Shown in pieces: positions 61,912 to 64,000 of a stretch of 64,000 nt of DNA. This DNA comes from JAPYTY01 sp036338435 (lineage in GTDB: Bacteria > Acidobacteriota > UBA6911 > RPQK01 > JADFOI01): positions 1 through 64,000 of the forward strand of contig JAYZCG010000037.1 in NCBI GenBank assembly GCA_036338435.1, read 5' to 3'. The first letter of the stretch is position 1, and each line of letters opens with the position of its first letter. The translations under genes and the position numbers were made by a program. The notes beneath the pieces are model-generated. The model was not told the origin of the DNA and searched no databases. It saw nothing but the letters and a program-made list of their open reading frames with translations.

Positions 61912-62573
61912 TGGGTCTAGTGGCTCCTTCGATTCTTTCTGCAGATTTCCTGAATTTGGGTAGTGACGTACGCGTTATGGAGAAGGCAGGAGCCCAGATG
62001 CTCCATGTGGATGTTATGGATGGACATTTCGTCCCCAATTTGAGTATTGGAATCCCGGTTATTAAAGAACTCAGGCGGAGCACAGATCTGCTTTTAGACG
62101 TACACTTGATGATTTCCAATCCCGAAGAAATGTTTTCCCAATATATCAGCGCTGGAGCAGATTATCTCAGTGTGCACTACGAGGCCACCAATCATCTGGA
62201 TCGTTTGGTGGAAAGTATACGAGAAAATGGGGCCCAACCTGGTGTAGTGCTAAATCCCCATACTCCAATCTCGGTATTGGATGAAATTCTTCCGAAATGT
62301 CATCATGTATTGATTATGTCAGTAAACCCAGGATTTGGTGGGCAAGAATTTATTACTAGTAGCTTCAACAAAGTGAGAAAATTAAAGGAATTGATTAGTT
62401 CGAAGAATCTAGAGATTAAGATCGAGATCGATGGTGGAATGGGACCTGAGAATACTCAGGAGGCCGTTGAGGCTGGGGTTGACATAGTCGTGGCAGGGTC
62501 AGCAATATTCGGATCTAAAAGTCCTGAGAAAGCTTTTCACAAAATGCAACAGGTTGTTGGTAGTTCTACTTAG
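61911..62573 (+). CDS. rpe: Ribulose-phosphate 3-epimerase
   Basis: 220 residues, TIM barrel. Interconverts ribulose and xylulose 5-phosphates. Motifs: APSILSADFLNLG, the metal-binding LHVDVMDGHFVPN, DVHLMI, VLIMSVNPGFGGQ, and EIDGGMGPEN. Cotranscribed with the PASTA gene and bamD. Confidence 0.97.
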   Translation: MGLVAPSILSADFLNLGSDVRVMEKAGAQMLHVDVMDGHFVPNLSIGIPVIKELRRSTDLLLDVHLMISNPEEMFSQYISAGADYLSVHYEATNHLDRLVESIRENGAQPGVVLNPHTPISVLDEILPKCHHVLIMSVNPGFGGQEFITSSFNKVRKLKELISSKNLEIKIEIDGGMGPENTQEAVEAGVDIVVAGSAIFGSKSPEKAFHKMQQVVGSST

Positions 62574-62579
62574 GTAACA

Positions 62580-63572
62580 ATGCAATTTCTATTTAGAGTG
62601 GCAGTGCTGAGTTTGACGGTTGTGTTGCTTACTTCCTGTGGCCAGAAAAGTGCAGGCCTTCAGGAGGGAGCGGTTGCGCCTGATCAGCAGCTGTTTGAGA
62701 CCGGAATGCAATACTTAGAAAAGAATCAGTTTATAAAGGCTCGGTTGGCCTTTCAGACTCTTGTCAACACTTACCCTGATAGCGAGCATACGCCGGCCTC
62801 ATTTCTTGCTATAGCTGACTCCTTCTACAAGGAGGCAGGAACTACCAATTTATTGCAGGCCGAGACCCAGTACAAAGATTTCATCATCTTCTATCCTACA
62901 CATCAGATTGCCGATGATGCGCAAATGAAGATAGCTGCTGTTAATGTCCGTCTGATGAGAGAGCCCGACCGTGATTCCACCTATGCCATCAAGGCCGAAA
63001 AAGAATTAGACAAGTTCCTGGAAATTTATCCTGACAGTGAGTTAGCCCCCACAGCGGAAGAGTTTCTATGGGAAGTCCAGGAAAATATGGCTGATGGACT
63101 TCAAGGTGTTGGAGACTTTTATTTTGAGAAGGATTCCTATCTGGCCTCTGAAAGTAGATATCAAGAAGTACTCGACCGGTATCCTGAATACAGCAGAGTA
63201 GGCACTACGTTGTACCGTCTGGGTCAGTCACTGGAAAACTTGGGCCGTATTGAGGAAGCCGCTGTGTACTATTCAAGATTAGTTTCTGAGTATCCATTTA
63301 GTGACTACGAAGGGTCGGCAAGAGAACGCTTAGTTCTCCTTGAAAGACCAGTGCCCAAGGTAGACATCAGGCAAGCTGCAACTAACGAGAGAAAACATGA
63401 TCGAAGAGTTGACAAAGGATTTTCTGTGCTAGATCCAATTCGCGGTGTTTGGCATATCTTTACCAGTGGACCGGATCCATATGAAGTGGCTCGTCAGCGT
63501 GCAGAAGAACGGAAGCAACGGGAACAGGTTGCCTCTCAACGGAATCCAACCTCCGACAACAAAAATAATTAA
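62580..63572 (+). CDS. bamD: Outer membrane assembly lipoprotein BamD
   Basis: 330 residues: signal peptide with lipobox LLTSC (Cys20) and five TPR-like repeats, including FETGMQYLEKNQFIKARLAF and YYSRLVSEYPFSDYEGSARERL. The BamD/YfiO pattern of tetratricopeptides fits. The C-terminal extension is basic and Gln/Arg-rich. BamD is part of the machine that inserts beta-barrels in the outer membrane. Confidence 0.88.
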   Translation: MQFLFRVAVLSLTVVLLTSCGQKSAGLQEGAVAPDQQLFETGMQYLEKNQFIKARLAFQTLVNTYPDSEHTPASFLAIADSFYKEAGTTNLLQAETQYKDFIIFYPTHQIADDAQMKIAAVNVRLMREPDRDSTYAIKAEKELDKFLEIYPDSELAPTAEEFLWEVQENMADGLQGVGDFYFEKDSYLASESRYQEVLDRYPEYSRVGTTLYRLGQSLENLGRIEEAAVYYSRLVSEYPFSDYEGSARERLVLLERPVPKVDIRQAATNERKHDRRVDKGFSVLDPIRGVWHIFTSGPDPYEVARQRAEERKQREQVASQRNPTSDNKNN

Positions 63573-63595
63573 CTCGCGTTATGCATGAGTTTTTT
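63571..63595 (+). terminator. Possible terminator after bamD
   Basis: AACTC-GC-gttat-GC-at-GAGTT followed by a run of T residues, directly after the bamD stop. The stem is short (5 + 2 bp) but has the right form. valS begins 31 bases later, so partial readthrough would be expected. Confidence 0.4.
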
Positions 63596-63626
63596 GTTGC
63601 AATCTAGAAACCATCAATCCTGACTA

Positions 63627-64000
63627 ATGGCTGATAATAGATCGATTCCTAAATTATATGACCCAGTTGCTGTGGAAGAGAAATGGTGTAGTTGGTGGGA
63701 GGAGCATGGGTTTGCCCGTGCTGAAATTGATGCCAGCAAGCCCTACTACTCCATAGTATTACCGCCTCCCAACGTCACTGGCAGTTTGCACATGGGGCAT
63801 GCTCTCAATATCACTTTGCAGGATGTACTTATTCGCTGGAAGAGGATGCAGGGCTTTGATGTGCTCTGGTTGCCAGGTACCGATCATGCCGGTATTGCTA
63901 CACAGAACGTTGTGGAACGTCGTTTGGCTGAAGAAGGGAGACAGAGGACTGATCTAGGACGGGAGCAGTTTGAAAAAATAGTTTGGGATTGGAAGGATAA
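63627..64000 (+). CDS. valS: Valyl-tRNA synthetase (partial, 3' end outside window)
   Basis: The first 124 residues are visible, beginning MADNRSIPKLYDPVAVEEKW. The class I signature region PPPNVTGSLHMGHALN (HIGH motif as HMGH) and WLPGTDHAGIATQNVVE are typical of ValRS. The KMSKS motif and C-terminal coiled-coil lie beyond the window. Confidence 0.96.
   Translation, partial: MADNRSIPKLYDPVAVEEKWCSWWEEHGFARAEIDASKPYYSIVLPPPNVTGSLHMGHALNITLQDVLIRWKRMQGFDVLWLPGTDHAGIATQNVVERRLAEEGRQRTDLGREQFEKIVWDWKD

Noticed and set aside
1..64000. tRNA, rRNA, CRISPR arrays, insertion sequences, prophage or integration sites
   Set aside because: None seen on either strand; intergenic spaces are mostly too short and no transposase, integrase or repeat-spacer pattern was recognised.

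Overview
The window is 64 kb of densely packed chromosomal DNA from a diderm (Gram-negative-type) bacterium of moderate GC content (mid-40s % by eye). An outer membrane is implied by BamD, LolA/LolD-type lipoprotein trafficking genes and an Mla/MCE lipid transport system. Respiration is implied by complex I, ATP synthase Fo and cytochrome c maturation genes. The gene mix (11-gene nuo block without nuoEFG, Fo genes separate from F1, Cys-type CcmE, PASTA protein next to rpe, small membrane protein between LolD and LolA) looks most like an uncultivated Acidobacteriota-type lineage. That placement is inference; no rRNA or other decisive marker is present.

Layout. 1-4.1 kb: a vitamin B12 block on the minus strand (btuFCD-like importer behind a cobalamin riboswitch, and further along a stand-alone B12-binding mutase subunit), with pyrF on the plus strand. 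4.2-10.8 kb, minus: lexA with a small coupled gene, dtd, and the run uppS-cdsA-dxr-rseP, then truA. 10.9-13.7 kb: yebC, ruvC, a cyclophilin lipoprotein, and grpE (minus). 13.8-19.1 kb: a higher-GC islet with a small YLDPGTGS membrane protein and a methyltransferase diverging from a 1002-residue membrane sulfatase-like protein, ending in a possible gene remnant. 19.2-24.7 kb, minus: LysM transglycosylase, aroK, aroA, uvrB. 24.8-27.3 kb: a tiny zinc-ribbon gene with an in-frame TGA, galE, and a UDP-glucuronate decarboxylase. 27.4-37.8 kb: nuoABCDHIJKLMN. 38.0-40.3 kb: ATP synthase Fo genes only. 40.5-45.9 kb: ccmE-F-H-(I)-A-B-C-D. 46.2-48.1 kb: dnaK. 48.3-53.3 kb: envelope genes (DedA, lipoprotein, FtsX/LolD exporter, LolA). 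53.4-57.1 kb, minus: a CDP-alcohol phosphotransferase and mlaE-F-D. 57.2-64.0 kb, plus: aroC-def-fmt-rsmB-PASTA-rpe-bamD and the start of valS.

The most interesting item is the tiny gene at 24825-24995. Its TGA falls where I recall relatives of this short C4 zinc-ribbon family having a conserved cysteine (C..C-x-Y-x3-C-S-D). Eleven bases downstream is a 6-bp hairpin with a GGUUCU loop, placed as in bacterial SECIS elements. The reading frame then stays open for 24 more codons. I propose it as a candidate selenoprotein.

Other notable points are near-leaderless promoters in front of lexA, uvrB and mlaE, a GAAC-N7-GAA(T) LexA operator inside the lexA promoter, a coiled-coil inserted in the MCE domain of MlaD, a second buried glutamate in the ATP synthase c subunit, and an 18-bp tandem repeat encoding the DnaK tail. 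No tRNA, rRNA, CRISPR array, IS element or prophage was recognised.
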